Shown here: in pieces, positions 36,305-49,234 of the stretch
Layout of the letters: the number at the start of each line of letters is the position of its first letter
Position numbering within the stretch: position 1 is the first letter of the stretch
Origin: Puccinellia tenuiflora
Lineage: Eukaryota; Streptophyta; Magnoliopsida; Poales; Poaceae
DNA: 64,000 nt
Direction of reading: 5' to 3'
NCBI GenBank assembly: GCA_012064385.1
Contig: QRDG01000814.1
Coordinates: 776,671 to 840,670, forward strand
The notes under the pieces: generated by a model
Databases searched by the model: none
Seen by the model: only the letters and a program-made list of their open reading frames with translations
What the model was told of the DNA's origin: nothing
Made by a program: the position numbers and the translations under genes

Positions 36305-36378
36305 TTATCTCTTGCCTTGCTGCTCGGTCGCGAAGTACTGCTCGTCGGGGTAGTTAGAGAGACCCTCGACTCCGGAAT
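36305..36378 (-). other. Micro-ORF (alpha) in E right LTR
   Basis: An acceptor-like tatcgatag is followed by codons starting SGVEGLSNYPDEQYF and ending in a TAA, here preceded by GKR. It is 74 nt long, as in B and in the 5' LTR of F. In the left LTR the last residue is I instead of R. Confidence 0.45.
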
Positions 36379-38676
36379 CTATCGATACCCAAAAGAGAAA
36401 GGCAAAGAACAAATAAATCACACGAACACAAGATGCAATGCTCAATCACATGATGACATGTCAAATTCATGCAAGGATATCATTATATAAATTAATTAGC
36501 AACATTAAATAGGGAGCCAAATAATTAGTGCAATTATTTGGAAACAACCCCATATTTATCTTAGTGGCCACATTCTTTATAAAATATCAAATTATTAGAG
36601 AAGTGGCTCAATATGCATGAACATGACATGAAAAGGGTAGGGTTCGTTATTCCGATCATTTTGGTACCTCATTTGTAAGTTTCGGAGCACCGATGAATAA
36701 TTGACAAACTAATTGAATAATTGAATTTAATTCATTTAAACAAATTATGAGTAACATCAAATAAAAGTTTGTGATCATGATGTGATAAGTGCATGGGTTG
36801 ATAGCATTTGACATGTTGAACACAATGGTATTTATTTCATAATTTTTGGACAATTATTTAATAAGTTATGAATTTTCCTAATTTGGGATTATTTATTCCA
36901 TTTTAGGAATTCTCAAATAAACAGCAAAATATTGTTTCAAATAAACATTTCAATTGGTCCATTAGTTAGAGTTTGTCTTTCTGATCAACATGGTATTTTA
37001 TTTGTTGAAATTGGACCAATATTTCAAAAGTTATGAATTATTTGAATTTAACTCAAATCTGCTTTTACTGTTCGGGCCGGTCCACAGGTCGGCCCAGGCC
37101 GGTTTGTAGGCCGGGCTAGTGCCAGAGGAGGCCGGCCTCAGAGCCGACCCAAACCGGGGTGCAGGCTGGGGCACGACCCGAACAGGCCGGTCCTTTGGCC
37201 GGCCCAGGCCGAGAGCCAGGCCGGGCGCCAGGCACGCGCGTGTCCGCGGTCAAACGCCACGACCGGTGCGGCCGGCGCGGTGACTGCGGCGCGGTGGCGC
37301 TTGACTGCGATGGCCAGGTGCGCGCGGGGAGCGAACAGAGGGAGAGGAAGGGAGGGCACCGGGCGAGGATCTCACCCTCGAGCCGGGGCTGCTCGTGGCA
37401 GAGGCGGGGACGGGGAAGAACGACGGCGGTGTGCTGAGCATGTTGCGGCCGGAGCGGCAGGAGGCGGCGTAGCATGCCCCGGTGAGGGCGTCATGGCTTG
37501 AGACCCTCGACAAAACGGCAGAGGCTGGCGACGCGGATCCGGTGGCGGCTCTAGCTCGCGTCCTGGTGGCCGGAGTCGATGGAGGGGGCGGCGAGGAGCT
37601 CGACGTGCCGCGGCCAGACACGGGGAAGTCGAAGACGCGGACGTCGGTCCCGGGCTTCCCGGCCCGATTCTGCAGGTGGGGAGGGAGAGGAGGTCGAGGC
37701 GGAGCTCGTGGCGGCAGCAGCTTGCGTTGGGGAGGCCGGAATCGACAGGGAGATCGACGGCGAGCTCGGAGGCCGTGGCGGCTGTGGTGGATCACGGGGG
37801 AGAGAGAGGAGAGCCAGAGGGAGTAGGTGAGGTGGGGGAGAGAGGCACGGCAGGGCACGGGGTCCCCTTGGGCGTCCTCCTTATCCTCCAGCGCGGCAGG
37901 GGGCAGCGGGTCATGGCGCCAGGAGGACAGCGTCGACGGCATGGGTGAGCACAGTGGGGGAGAAGAGAGAGAGGAGGATGACAGGGGTGGCCCCCCTGTC
38001 AGATTTTTATTCTTTTGCATTTTTCCCTTTTTCAGAAAATAAAACCAGTAGCACTGTAGGGATTTTATTGAGGCTTTTAAACATTTTCAACATTTCTGGG
38101 AAAATTCACAGAGGCTCCCTATAATATTTAGCACCTCCACAAAAAGTTTGGGCTTCAAATAAAATGTTTAGATTCACAGCTATTTGTATTATTGCGATAT
38201 GGTCATTTTTGATAAATTGCAACAATACATTTATTTGAAGCACCTTGGCAATTTAATAAATTATGAAAATATTTATGGAGGCTCATATTATAGTAATGAA
38301 GCACCCCATATTTTTATTTGAATTTTGGGGAAGTTTATATTAGTTCCAAAAAGAGAATTGGATTAAACCAAATTGAATTCTCTATTTTAATTATTTGCTT
38401 GACAAGGAAAAGCCTTTGACAATTATTAGCAAAAAAATATATTCTTGGAACTTCCGGGACAATTTGGAAATTCAAGAATAATTGGTTTTACCAAATTGAG
38501 TATTGTATTTGGTTTGGAAAAATTTGGAAGGGTTTTGCTTCCCTAGTTTTTAATTTCCAAGTGTGGCTTTATTTAGAATTAGCAATTTAAATATGAAATG
38601 CCATGATGCAATGCAAAACAAAAAGCGAAAATTTGGCCCATATTTTAGGGTACTAATCTGGGGCTGTTACAGAGGG

Positions 38677-39002
38677 CGACTGCAAGGTGCAGGGGGTAGG
38701 AGGAAAAGAGCCAGGGCAGGAATTAGGGTTTTGAAGGCTAGGTGGGCTTGGGCTAGGTTTTGGGCTACTCTCTCTTAATTCTCAAAACATTTCATTTTGC
38801 AATTGAAATTTGGCAATTGATTTTTAGAAAAGGAGACGACTGTCTCGGTAAAACATTTGCAACAAATTTTAGCAAAATAAAATAGGGTTTAATAGAAATA
38901 GTTTTGCAGACAAAAACATGCGATGCGATGATGCTGATGTCATGATGATGCAAAAAAGAAAAAAAAGAAAATCTAATTTGGGGAAAACCCCGGGACATTA
39001 CA
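38677..39002 (-). mobile_element. Right end of solo LTR C
   Basis: This is the start of the C LTR on the minus strand. It ends ccccgggacattaca before TSD aagaa and continues the sequence cut by E at 28333. Confidence 0.8.
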
Positions 39003-39007
39003 AAGAA

Positions 39008-39942
39008 GGGGTCCCAGAGGATGGGGTGCTCACCCTGAGCATGATTACGGGCTCGGAGGGGACAGAGGTGGTGGAGGATGGCAATAATGGCTCGGCGGAG
39101 CGGCGGCCGTCGCGGACGAAGTCGAGGACGATGACGACGAGCCCGAGCTTCCCGACACGATTCCGTGGGCGAGGATGAAGAGGGCGACGAGGCGAAGAAG
39201 ATGGTGCCCTCCGATTCGTCCCGAGCAGCCTCAATCGACGGCGATGCGGCGGCGGCTTGAACTAGCTCACAGCCATGTCGGGCTAGGGTTAGGGTTTCCG
39301 GGAGCGGGGGAAAAAGAGGGAGGGAGAGAGAGAGCAGGGCCTCCATGGCCTTCTTAACCACCAGGGCCTGGAGGCGGCCGAGCTGGTGCGTCGGGGACGC
39401 GGGAGACGCGCTCGGTCGCTATAGCCATGGCGCTACAGCACGAAGACGATGGCAAGTTTGCAGGTAACCCCCTGGCTCCTTTTTCTATTTTCTGTTTTTT
39501 CTGTTTTAAAGTTAACTCTAGCAGCTTAAGTAATTTAATTGGGGCCCTTAACCATTTTCATACAATCTCAGAAAATTTACATAGCACTTATATTATATTA
39601 AGGAGCTGTCATAAAAATTTCATCCCATTTGGAAAACATTTTGTGTGTAAATTAATTTAGAAATGCTCACAGGCATTTTTGGGGTCCCTTTTAATTTATT
39701 AAGTTTGATAAATGAAATTCCCTTGCAACTTTCATATTTGAACTTGCGGAAACTTCCTGGACAAATATGATAGTTCAAATTGTAGTGTGTTTACCCAACA
39801 ACATTCAACAGCATTGATTTATCAATTGTTGCTTTAGCATTATTTCATGTTGAGCACTTTAAATATGGATGCCATGATGCAAATAGAAACAAAAAGTGAA
39901 ATTTTGGCCCATATTTTAGGGTACCAAACTGGGGCCATTACA
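39008..39942 (-). mobile_element. Left (3') LTR of B, second part
   Basis: It continues the LTR cut at 12024 and matches 45777-46712 of the other LTR. It holds the rest of the GC-rich island (to about 39430), then an AT-rich stretch, and ends ggggccattaca next to the polypurine tract. Confidence 0.88.
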
Positions 39943-42820
39943 AATCTACCCCCCTTACAGGAATCTCGTCCCAAGATTCTAGAGTAGAAGTAGAGAGGAG
40001 GGACACATGACTACACGTATCTCCCACGACCTTCTTGATCACACGATGATCTTCCTTGGTGCATAACTTGGAGCTAAGAATCTAGACATGCCGATGGGGC
40101 GGAAAGAGCAGAAGATAGGTCAAGGTGATAGACAAGTTTTCTCCAAGGGTTGGAGATATGAACTTTGCCCAAGACCATAAGCCATTGAAGAAAACTGGGA
40201 ACAACTTGACCAACCAAAGGTCGAGCAGAGGATGGGACAACCGATCACTTTGTTCACCCGAATTTATTAGGATCCTTGTCCAAGACCATGACCTCACTTC
40301 AAACCACCGCGATATGTAGAACGTAGAGATTTGAAGCACCGAGGGGAGAAAGGATATCTTCTGGACTCCATGCTTTTGACATAAAAGACGTTTCCTTAAG
40401 GTTGAAGGCTCGGGCCCTAACATGACTGATGAATTCACACACTGTCCGTGGGATTGGGTAAAACTTCGGGTTCACCTAGGAGGGAAAGATATAGCACTGA
40501 CCCACCATTAGATAAAGAGATCAAACCTTATACACGAGCTATTCCCAAGATACAAGGAGTAGGGGGATCGACCGATAGATACTTAGCAACTCCGTGGTAA
40601 GGTTCTCCTTGAGGTTCTATATATCACACTCAGGCTTCGGGAAATCCTTCAACCGATCATCAAGCGAAGGTCGTACCTAAAGATAGAGAGAAGACCATAT
40701 GGGGAACTCCTAGAATGAGTTACACATGATCCTCATGGATAGTGGTTGATTCTAAAGATTTAAGAGATTTCGTCAGTAGGCCTTCCGGTGAGGAGCGCGA
40801 ACCACCACACCGAACTTGTCGGGTTACTAATAGGCTTAGGTCGTGCTCTTGATAAACTCCAAGCATCATTTATGCTTGAGGTTCCGAGTTAGTCAGGTGC
40901 ACAGACACTTCAGGAATAGCAGGTCTGAAGGGGAGTGTGCGAAAGTTAACGGAAGGTAGGGTCACTAGATTCTCAAGACATGGGCTACAGTTGAGCTCCA
41001 GAACACGAGCTAGATCACGAGGTCCATGGGGTCACGACTATGAAAGGAAATTGAACCAGCATGAACTCCAAGCAATGGAACACAACTGAGTCCTGATTGT
41101 GAAACATCGGTAGGATGCTGAAGGTTGACAACTTCTTCTTATCTCAGAACAACTCGGCCAGTGGCTTGGTGTGCATCCTTGGCTTATTCAGGAAACTGGA
41201 GGTAACAACCTACCATCTCCATAATAAAGCACACATGCATGACCAACTCATGATTGTTCCCGGGAAGACAAAGTGAACTTCACTCGGACCCATGGCGACA
41301 ACTGTCAACCATTGCACAATGACCAGAGAAGAACACTTCCAACATCTAGAACACATACTACGTGATGACACGAAGATGGTTCTGATAAGTTTCCAATATT
41401 TCTCGACAACACAGTCAGGGAACAACCCAGCAGTACTTCTGGATAGACATCCAGGTTATCACGAACCACCGCATGTCACGAGTTGCGAGAGGAAACATGC
41501 TTTTCAAGGAAAATATGTGGTCTTGAGAGTTTCGACACGAATCTAACTCGTTGACCGAAGGTGTGCACCTGAACGAATGGACTTGGCAACACAGACAACT
41601 CAGCTCGATGATATGATTACCAGTCACGCTAAGAGTGCCACCAAAGTCTTTGGATTTTAAAACAATAACAATTGCTAAGAATATCCCATTACCACAACGA
41701 TAATCGTCCTCAACATTCTCGAGCCCGAGTAGCTCGGAGGTGGATGGATAAGGAAGGGTAAGAGCATCACTTCATCAAGTACGTCATGAAACTAAGCACG
41801 ACCTCTTGACATAAAAGAGTGTGACACTCCAAGGTGGAACGGAACAAAAACTAGACAAACTCTTACTCCGTGAAGTACAATACTTTGACCTGGTCCGAGA
41901 AATGGACAAGGTACCGAAGTTTGTTTCTCCTAACATCCCGAAGTGGGATGGCTTGACAAACCACAAGAATAACATGCATCAGAACACCCCAATGCACGAT
42001 GAAACTTGACTGTCAAATGACTGGTAGAGGTCGGACAACAGATTTAGAGCAGGAAACAGGCTAACAACAATACCAAAATATTGCAGAAGCCTTTGTTAGC
42101 ACTCTTCCGACAACTAGCGCCGAAAGGGTTTCACGAATGAGGGTTATTGGTGGAACCACAACCATCGAGGGAAAACTCGCTAAGAGCAATCCTGTCGTGA
42201 TTCAGATGGTTCCCTGACAGAGAGTCCAGCTAAAGCTAGTGACAGAGAAGAGCATTGCTGAGCAAATCAATTACGGCTGCAATCTCTAGCTTGAAGATTA
42301 ACTTCAATTTTGCCAACCTGATGTAGGGTTTGACAATTAACATCAGGCTTCAACGGGAAAGATCTTGGGTTAAAGACCAGCTTCATGTACTGGGACTCAC
42401 AATAGCATAATGCTCACAAGGGTGACAACCCCCATGACTCATTACACCGGAGCCCTAGCACAATCCGGGACCTTCGGTTCAAGATCTTGGGCTAAAGCAA
42501 AGGAATGTCTTGAGGCACCGCGATACTTCCTCTCTTCGGGCTTTAGAATTGGCAGACGAGCAGAGCTAAACAGTAAACTGAAGGTAGAAGCCAACCTCGT
42601 GAACCTAGAGGTTAGGATTTGCCGACGATCAGAAGAACCGTTAAAATCAAGTAGAGGTAAGATGGCACCGAGATCAGAGTGAAGTTGGTAAGGAGTAAAA
42701 ATAATCCTAAGAGGGTTTTCACAACTCATTTTTAGGTTAGAAATAACTTTCTCGAACACTAGACTCAACATCGACCAATAGAACGGGTTTCCTACAGGCA
42801 GTCCTGCTCTAATACCAATT
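39943..42820 (-). mobile_element. Interior of element B
   Basis: This 2.9 kb interior has no long ORF. It is similar to the E and F interiors over most of its length but more diverged. The primer site is next to 42820 and carries one change (gctctaatacca, 42807-42818), which might weaken tRNA priming. Confidence 0.8.
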
Positions 42821-45800
42821 TGTAGCGCCCCGACCCCGGAATTATACAGAGATACTATGTAACCCACAGGCCATGCTACACAATCGAAGGTTACTGGGGT
42901 TACCACTCCCAGGCCAAAACCTTTGGCAGGCATGCTCGGAATGGATCATATGCACGCAACACCTCGATCATGCCATGAACACTGGCATAGCTATCAATGC
43001 ATAATAGAGAGATCAAGACTGCGGAACAACTGGCACATCACAGACTCTATGACACAAATCATTATAGTTCAACTCTTAACAGAGAAAGATAGCCAAATAT
43101 TACAATCAGAGGTCACTGACCCAACGGTACAACAAGCGGGAGCAAAATAGTTGTCTAACACAACAAGATCCAAATTATGGCCTAAGAGGCCTACACATAA
43201 CCAATCCCAGCCATCTTGTTCCGAGACGTCCCAAGCTGCCACCTGGGAACCCCAGACTACTCGTCGATGTCAACGAAGAACCCACCTTCCTGCTCGGTGA
43301 CGTCCTCCACTGAAACAAATAATATTCAACAAAGAGAGACTGAGTACGACGTACTCGCAAGTTTAGTAGGGCGATATAGGCCCAATGCTGACATGGCTCT
43401 AAAGCTGAATAGTAGTTGTTTTGCATAAAGCTAGTTTTCATTTTTAAAGACATAAAGGACTCATGGCATCGACTACTCAGAAGGTTTTTCATAAAAGGGA
43501 TAAGATAGTAAACTTTCTTTCTTCGGTTCACATTGAACCATTAGTAGCCAGAATCACCACTCGTCTCCACCAAGGCACTCCCTCGAATCACCCTCGAGGA
43601 AATGAACCTTTATCACACGTTGTCAAGTTGCAACCTCTAGTTGCCAAATTTTAATTGAGTTCAGGTTTTCTATGATCTTATTGTCCATTCCCAAGTCGTC
43701 CATAACCGCGGACATGGCTTTTCAAAAAGATTAAACCCTGCAGGGGTGTACTAATTTACCCATTGGTATCGTCCGGCTCACCTGATTGGCTCTCTTACGG
43801 GGAAAGCCGGCGAGTGGGCGCGGTTAGACCTTTACCTTGCATGAGGCTTACTCAAGGATCATCAGTGTGCAGAAGGACAGGTTCAGCGCCTCCAACGCCC
43901 AGCCCCGCGGCCACATCCTAAACACCACCGTCCTCATCGAGCTCTTTTCCACCCACACACTCACACGCGAAAGGAAAGCTCAAACTAGAGGACCCTTGAC
44001 AAGCCCCTCACAAATTATTCGGTCAGTAAGGAGCCCATACTCCTACCAATGGAAGCACGCTCGTCTTGGTTCAAGAGGTAAAGAACTCGCACCTAGGGGC
44101 AGGAATGAGGCAAAACACCATCCCGATGGCAACTCATCCAAGCCTTTTAAGCAATTTAATTAAATACCACAAGTAACCACCATGTCCGAACATTCCATCA
44201 ACATCATAATTATGGAATTAAACCACCGGACAATGTAGCATTTGACTAAGCATGGCTAAGCATAGCTAAGCATATATATACAACAATCATAACTTTATCT
44301 CAGCCCAACACATCAACCTATGGTTAATAGGAGGGGAAACATGTATTGGTTTGGGGAACATGCATTTCATAGGGTACTCTAAAATTGACCAAAAGTTGAC
44401 ATTAGAATCGAATGCAATATTATGGTGGACAAAAATAATTGTATAAAACAATAGGATGCTATATGCCAAGAAGGTTAGGTTATCTCTTGCCTTGCTGATA
44501 GTGCTGGTCGCGCGGATCGTCGAGGTATTGTGGTGGAACCTTGACTCCAGAATCTACCGAAACACAAACAATAATAGGAAACGAAATAAATAACACGAAT
44601 ACAAAGGTGCAATGGACACTCATGATGAGATGGTCAAATTATGCACTGAAATGGTCTTGGGCATGTCCCACAAGTTAAATGGAACCCCAAAAATAATTAT
44701 TGCAATTAACGGGTTATATCTCCATATTTAACTTAGTGAACTAAGCATTTATCCAAAATGTCCAGTACTAAAATATGAGTTCTACATGCATGAGAATGAC
44801 ATTATTAGATAGGTATTGTTCTCCTGATCATTTTGGTACTTCGTTTGCAATTGTTTGATTAACGATGAAGAAATGGTGATTTAAACGGTTATTCAATTTA
44901 AATCATTTTAACCATTTCGAAAATGACATCAAAGGAAAGTAGTTGTCATGCTGTGAAATTAACATATCTAAACAGCCCTTGAGTTGCTGGTCATTTTGGG
45001 ATATTAAACATAATTTTTGAGTCATTATTTATCAAGTTATGAATTTCCCAAAATGTGATTTAAATCTGCCCTTTTAATTAAATTTTATAAACAACACTAA
45101 AATTAATTCTACAAATATCTCAAATGACATAAACTTGCAGTTCATTAGTTACTGAACATTTTGATACCTCATTTATAATTTTTTGGATAAGTATTATTCA
45201 GGTTATGAATTTTCTAAACATTGATTTAATTCTGCCTTTTTAGTATCTATTAATTAAAGTCAATTTAGTAAATTTAGTTGATCATGGCAAGGGTACTAAC
45301 AGTTAGATATTGTTTTTCTGAACAATTTGACATATTGTATGCATTTTTCTGAGTTGTCGTTCAAAAGTTATTGAATTTCAAAGTTTGAAACAATTTCTGC
45401 CACTTTATTTATTTTTAGGAAAATCTAATCGAACGTTTTGTACAGTGCCGGGGCTAGCCACAGTCGCTGACCGCCCGGGCCCAGGCCACGTCAGCGGCCA
45501 AGTCAGCCGGGCGGCCCACGGTCAGTTTGACCATGGCAGGGATGCCACGACCGGCGAACGCACGGTGGTGAGCACCGGCGGTGTCAACCACGCGCACGTC
45601 GGACGAAGACACGCGGGAGCCCGCGAGGGGTGCATTCCACGTGGCGCGGCATAGGGAAACTACTGGCGGCGCCATGGACCTAATGGTCGCCGGGGTGGGC
45701 TCCGGCGACGGGCTACGGCGGCGGTGTGGTTCGGCCTACGGCACTAGGGCGAACTAGAGGAAAAGGGAGAGGAAGAAGGGGTCCCGGAGGACCGGGTGCT

Positions 45801-46712
45801 CACCCTGAGCATGATTATGGGCTCATCAGGGACAGAGGTGGTCGAGGACGGTAGTAATGGCTCGGCGGAGCAGCGGCCATCGTGGACGAAGTCGAGGACG
45901 ATGACGACGGGCCCGAGCTTCCCAGCACGATTCCGTGGGCGAGGATGAAGAGGGCGACGAGGCGAAGAAGATGGTGCCCTCCGATTCGTCCCGGGCAGCC
46001 TTAGTCAACGGCGATGCGGCGGCGGCTCGAACTAGCTCACGGCCATGTCAGGCTAGGGTTAGGGTTTCCGGGAGCGGGGGAAAAACAGGGAGGGAGAGAG
46101 AGAGCAGGGCCTCCGTGGCCTTCTTATCCACCAAGGCCTGGAGGCGGCCGAGCTAGTGCGTCGGGGACGCGGGAGACGCGCTCGGTCGCTACAGCCATGG
46201 CGCTACAGCACGAAGACGATGGCAAGTTTGCAGGTAAGCACCTGGCTCCCTTTTCTATTTTCTGTTTTTTTCTATTTTAAAGTTAAGTCTATCAGCTTAA
46301 GTTATTTAATTGGGGCACTTAACTATTTTCATAAAATCTGGGAAAATTTACATAGCACTTATATTATATTAAGAAGCTGTCATAAAAATTTCAGCCCATT
46401 TGGAAAACATTTTGTGTGTAAATTAATTTAGAAATGCTCACAGGCATTTTTGGGGTCCCTTTTAATTTATTAAGTTTGATAAATGAAATTCCCTTGCAAC
46501 ATTCATATTTGAACTTGTGGAAACTTCCTGGACAAATATGATAGTTCAAATTGTAGTGTGTTTACCCAACAACATTCAACAGCATTGATTTATCAATTGT
46601 TGCTTTAGCATTATTTCATGTTGAGCACTTTAAATATGGATGCCATGATGCAAATACAAACAAAAAGTAAAAATTTGGCCCATATTTTAGGGTACCAAAC
46701 TGGGCTGTTACA
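42821..46712 (-). mobile_element. Right (5') LTR of B
   Basis: It starts tgtagcgccccgacc and ends ctgggctgttaca before TSD ccaag. It shows what the left LTR looks like without C. Micro-ORF beta is at 43257-43309, alpha at 44480-44553 and the three-dyad module at about 43697-43750, where two dyads have single changes. Confidence 0.9.
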
Positions 46713-48220
46713 CCAAGTGGGCAATTGAATTGGGTCCTTACGACATCACATATGAGCCACGCGCAGCTATCAAGTCACAAGCCTTGGCAGATTTTGTCAA
46801 TGACTGGACCGACTTCACGTCTTCACCAAACACGCCCTGCACCAAGTATTGGACAATGCACTTCGACGGATCCAGACAACTCGAGGGATCAGGAGCCGGC
46901 GTCATTCTGACTTCACCTAAGGGAGATAAGTTGGCCTATGTCCTTCAATTGCATTTTGACTGCACAAACAACATGGCAGAATATGAGGCACTGCTACATG
47001 GACTCCGTTTGGCCAAGGAGATGAACGTCAAGCGTATCAGGTGCCTTGGAGACTCGGATCTCGTGGCCCAACAAGTGTCAGGAACTTGGGATTCAAAGGA
47101 TGCAAATATGGCCGCTTACAGAAGGGCAGTAGACCAGATCGCCGAGCTCTTTTCTGGCTACCAAGTGGAACATATCGATCGCCACAAAAACGAGGCGGCA
47201 GATGCATTATCAAGGTTGGGATCTAGAAGAGAGAAAGTACCACCAAATGTCTTCCTGGATGAACTCCATCATCTGTCAGTCAAGTTGCCTTCAGAAGAGG
47301 AACTCGCCTTTCCGGACCCGGAGTCAGCATTGGTAGCAGCAACTCGGACAATCCCAGCTTGGACGGAGCCGTATCTTGCTTATCTCCTACGTGGGGAACT
47401 CCCAGCGGATGAAGTCAAGAGAAGACAACTCGTCAGGCGATGCAAGTCATATACAGTAATCAATGGAGAGTTGTTCAGGAGAAGCACCACAGGAGTCTAC
47501 CAACGGTGTGTATCCCCAGAGGAAGGCAGGCAAATCCTGCAGGAGATTGTGGCCACCACGCATCAACAAGGTCCCTAGTATCCAAAGCTTTTAGGCATGG
47601 TTTCTTCTGGTTGATAGCACACTTGGATGCAGAAAAAGATAGTCCGAGTCTGTGATGGTTGTCAGAGGTACGCCAGGCAAGATCATGTGCCAGCCCAGGA
47701 GCTCAGAACTATACCAATAACTTGGCCATTTGCAGTTTGTGGGCTTGACATGGTGGGTCCTTTCTCAAAGACACCTTGCCACAAAACTCACATGCTAGTT
47801 GCAGTTGACAAATTCACCAAATGGGTGGAAGTCGAACCCGTCAGTCGAGTCGATGCAGCATCTGCCGTCAGGTTCATCAAAAAGATAGCTACATGATTCG
47901 GATATCCACATAGCATCATCATAGACAATGAAACAAATTTGTCAGTTGGAGAGATGGCTAAGTTTTGTGGAGAAAACAACATCCGACTTGATCTAGCCTC
48001 GATGGCACACCCACACTCCAATGGACAAGCTGAGCGTGCAAATCAGGAATTACTCAAAGGGATCAAGCCCAGATTGAGAGTTCCACTATTACGAGCCGCC
48101 GGGTCCTGGGTTGAGAAATTACCAGCAGTACTCTGGAGCATAAGGACGACTCCTAACAGATCCGCTGGCTTCACGCCGTTCTTCATGGTCTATGGAGCAG
48201 AAGCAGTCCTGCCCAGTGAT
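46713..48220 (+). pseudogene. Second RNase H and integrase of element A (continued)
   Basis: It begins with the TSD copy ccaag and continues the pol frame cut at 9075. The second RNase H is complete (MHFDGSRQLEGSGAGVI, NNMAEYEALLHG, RIRCLGDSDLVAQQ, NEAADALSRLGS). In integrase about 13 bp with the first zinc-binding His are deleted near 47545. The frame then shifts, CDGCQRYARQDHVPAQELRT follows, and a TGA lies at 47894. The core Asp in GLDMVGP and the Glu in SNGQAERANQE are recognisable. The segment is cut by F at 48220, after VYGAEAVLPSD. Confidence 0.88.
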
Positions 48221-49227
48221 TGTAACAGACCAGATTTGGTACCCTAAAATTTGGGCCAAATTTTCACTTTTTCTTTCTCATGATTGCATCATGGCATCTA
48301 TAATTAAATTGCTCCACATAAAATCATGCTTTGGCTTAAATTATTAAATCAAGGTTGGTGAATATTATTGGACAAACAAACTCCAAATTGAACTATCATA
48401 TTTGTTCAGGAAGTTCCAAATTACTTTTTATAACCAATGGTAAAGATCCAACTTTTGACAAGCAAATGTTTTAATTGGAGAATTCAAATGGGTGCCAACC
48501 AATGCTTAATTTTGAAACCAAAATTAGACTTTCAAATTCAAAATAAAAATATGGGGTGCTTCATTAATATAATATGAGCCTCCATAAATATGTTTATAAT
48601 TTGTGGAGTGGCCAAATCAAATATTTTTAGCAATTGCAACCTTGCTTTCTCTCTTTTTCTTTAGCATGGAAATGCAATTATTCCCACATAGTGCCCTCTA
48701 CCTATATGAAAGAGCAGCCCCCATGCTTGCCCATTTGATGTCCCCTATCTGTCCAGTAGCTTCCCCTGTACGCCCTACACTCTCTGGACAAACCCTAGCA
48801 CCCCATGCCCTAAACCCTAGCCCTAAGTAGCCATGCCATGGACATGGCCGCCACCATGCCACCTTGTCCAAACCAGTAGCAAACAAATTCCGCAACATGT
48901 CCTGGAGCTTGCCCTTGACGCATGGAAGCTCCCTAGGCCGAGCCCTTCACTCCTGGCCCTCCCCCTTGCCCGCAAACGGCGGTGAACTACCGGCCGACAG
49001 GCTGTCGATCACCTTGCGGGCATGCACACACCGCGACCACCCCGGCCGACAGGAGCCCACCCGAGCCGGCTCCGACCGCCCCGGCACGCGCAACACCTCC
49101 CTTGACCCCCTTGGCACGCGCCCGTGTCCCCCCCCCCCAGCCCTCACGTCGCTCGCCCGCACGCCCTCGTGCCGCACGCGGCCTGGCCGTGCCACCCTTG
49201 CCCCCACTGCCCCGAGCTTCCCCGGCC

Positions 49228-49234
49228 TATAAAA
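49228..49234 (+). promoter_or_regulatory. TATA box in 5' LTR of F
   Basis: TATAAAA sits inside the GC-rich island and is followed by a C/A-rich leader-like sequence. A strong splice donor context (ggcag-gtagca) lies at 49453, all as in plant pol II promoters. The same box is at 55890-55896 in the 3' LTR. Transcription would start near 49260, leaving about 3 kb of LTR in the RNA leader. Confidence 0.6.

Larger units (their letters stand above)
28334..38671 (-). mobile_element. Element E: complete LARD-like element, inserted in C
   Basis: TSD gaggg lies at 28329-28333 and 38672-38676. LTRs are 28334-32253 (3920 bp) and 34757-38671 (3915 bp), differing by only occasional substitutions and very short indels. 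This makes E look like the most recent large insertion. The interior 32254-34756 (2.5 kb) is bounded by a polypurine tract (reverse of attctaccccccttacagg) and a Met-tRNA primer site (34742-34753). It has no gag or pol. Confidence 0.95.
34757..38671 (-). mobile_element. Right (5') LTR of E
   Basis: It is nearly identical to the left LTR. Micro-ORF beta is intact here apart from ending VDVDY instead of VDVDE. In the three-dyad module the central palindrome has decayed to cttttcaaaaag (near 35537). Confidence 0.92.
12025..39002 (-). mobile_element. C: solo LTR of a further long-LTR family, inserted in B
   Basis: TSD aagaa lies at 12020-12024 and 39003-39007. C consists of 12025-13073, 26007-28333 and 38677-39002 (3.70 kb in all), interrupted by D and E. 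It starts tgtaacgccccaagatcgg and ends ccccgggacattaca, so on the minus strand it reads TGTAATGTCCCGGGG...GGGGCGTTACA. No primer site, interior or second LTR is present, so I read it as a solo LTR left by recombination. It carries the three-dyad module at 12781-12830, a hairpin CAGTACT/AGTACTG (12417-12436) and a GC-rich island (about 26930-28230). Confidence 0.85.
9076..46712 (-). mobile_element. Element B: LARD-like LTR retrotransposon, inserted in A
   Basis: TSD ccaag lies at 9071-9075 and 46713-46717. The two LTRs are 9076-12024 plus 39008-39942 (3.88 kb together, split by element C) and 42821-46712 (3.89 kb). The interior (39943-42820) lacks a long ORF. A polypurine tract (reverse of aatctaccccccttacag) adjoins 39942, and a primer site adjoins 42820. 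This is the same broad family as E and F but a more diverged subfamily. With no gag or pol it would need proteins from another element. Confidence 0.9.

Noticed and set aside
49127..49137. C homopolymer run in the LTRs of F (also near 55790)
   Set aside because: It is a simple mononucleotide tract that varies between the two LTRs. No function is indicated.
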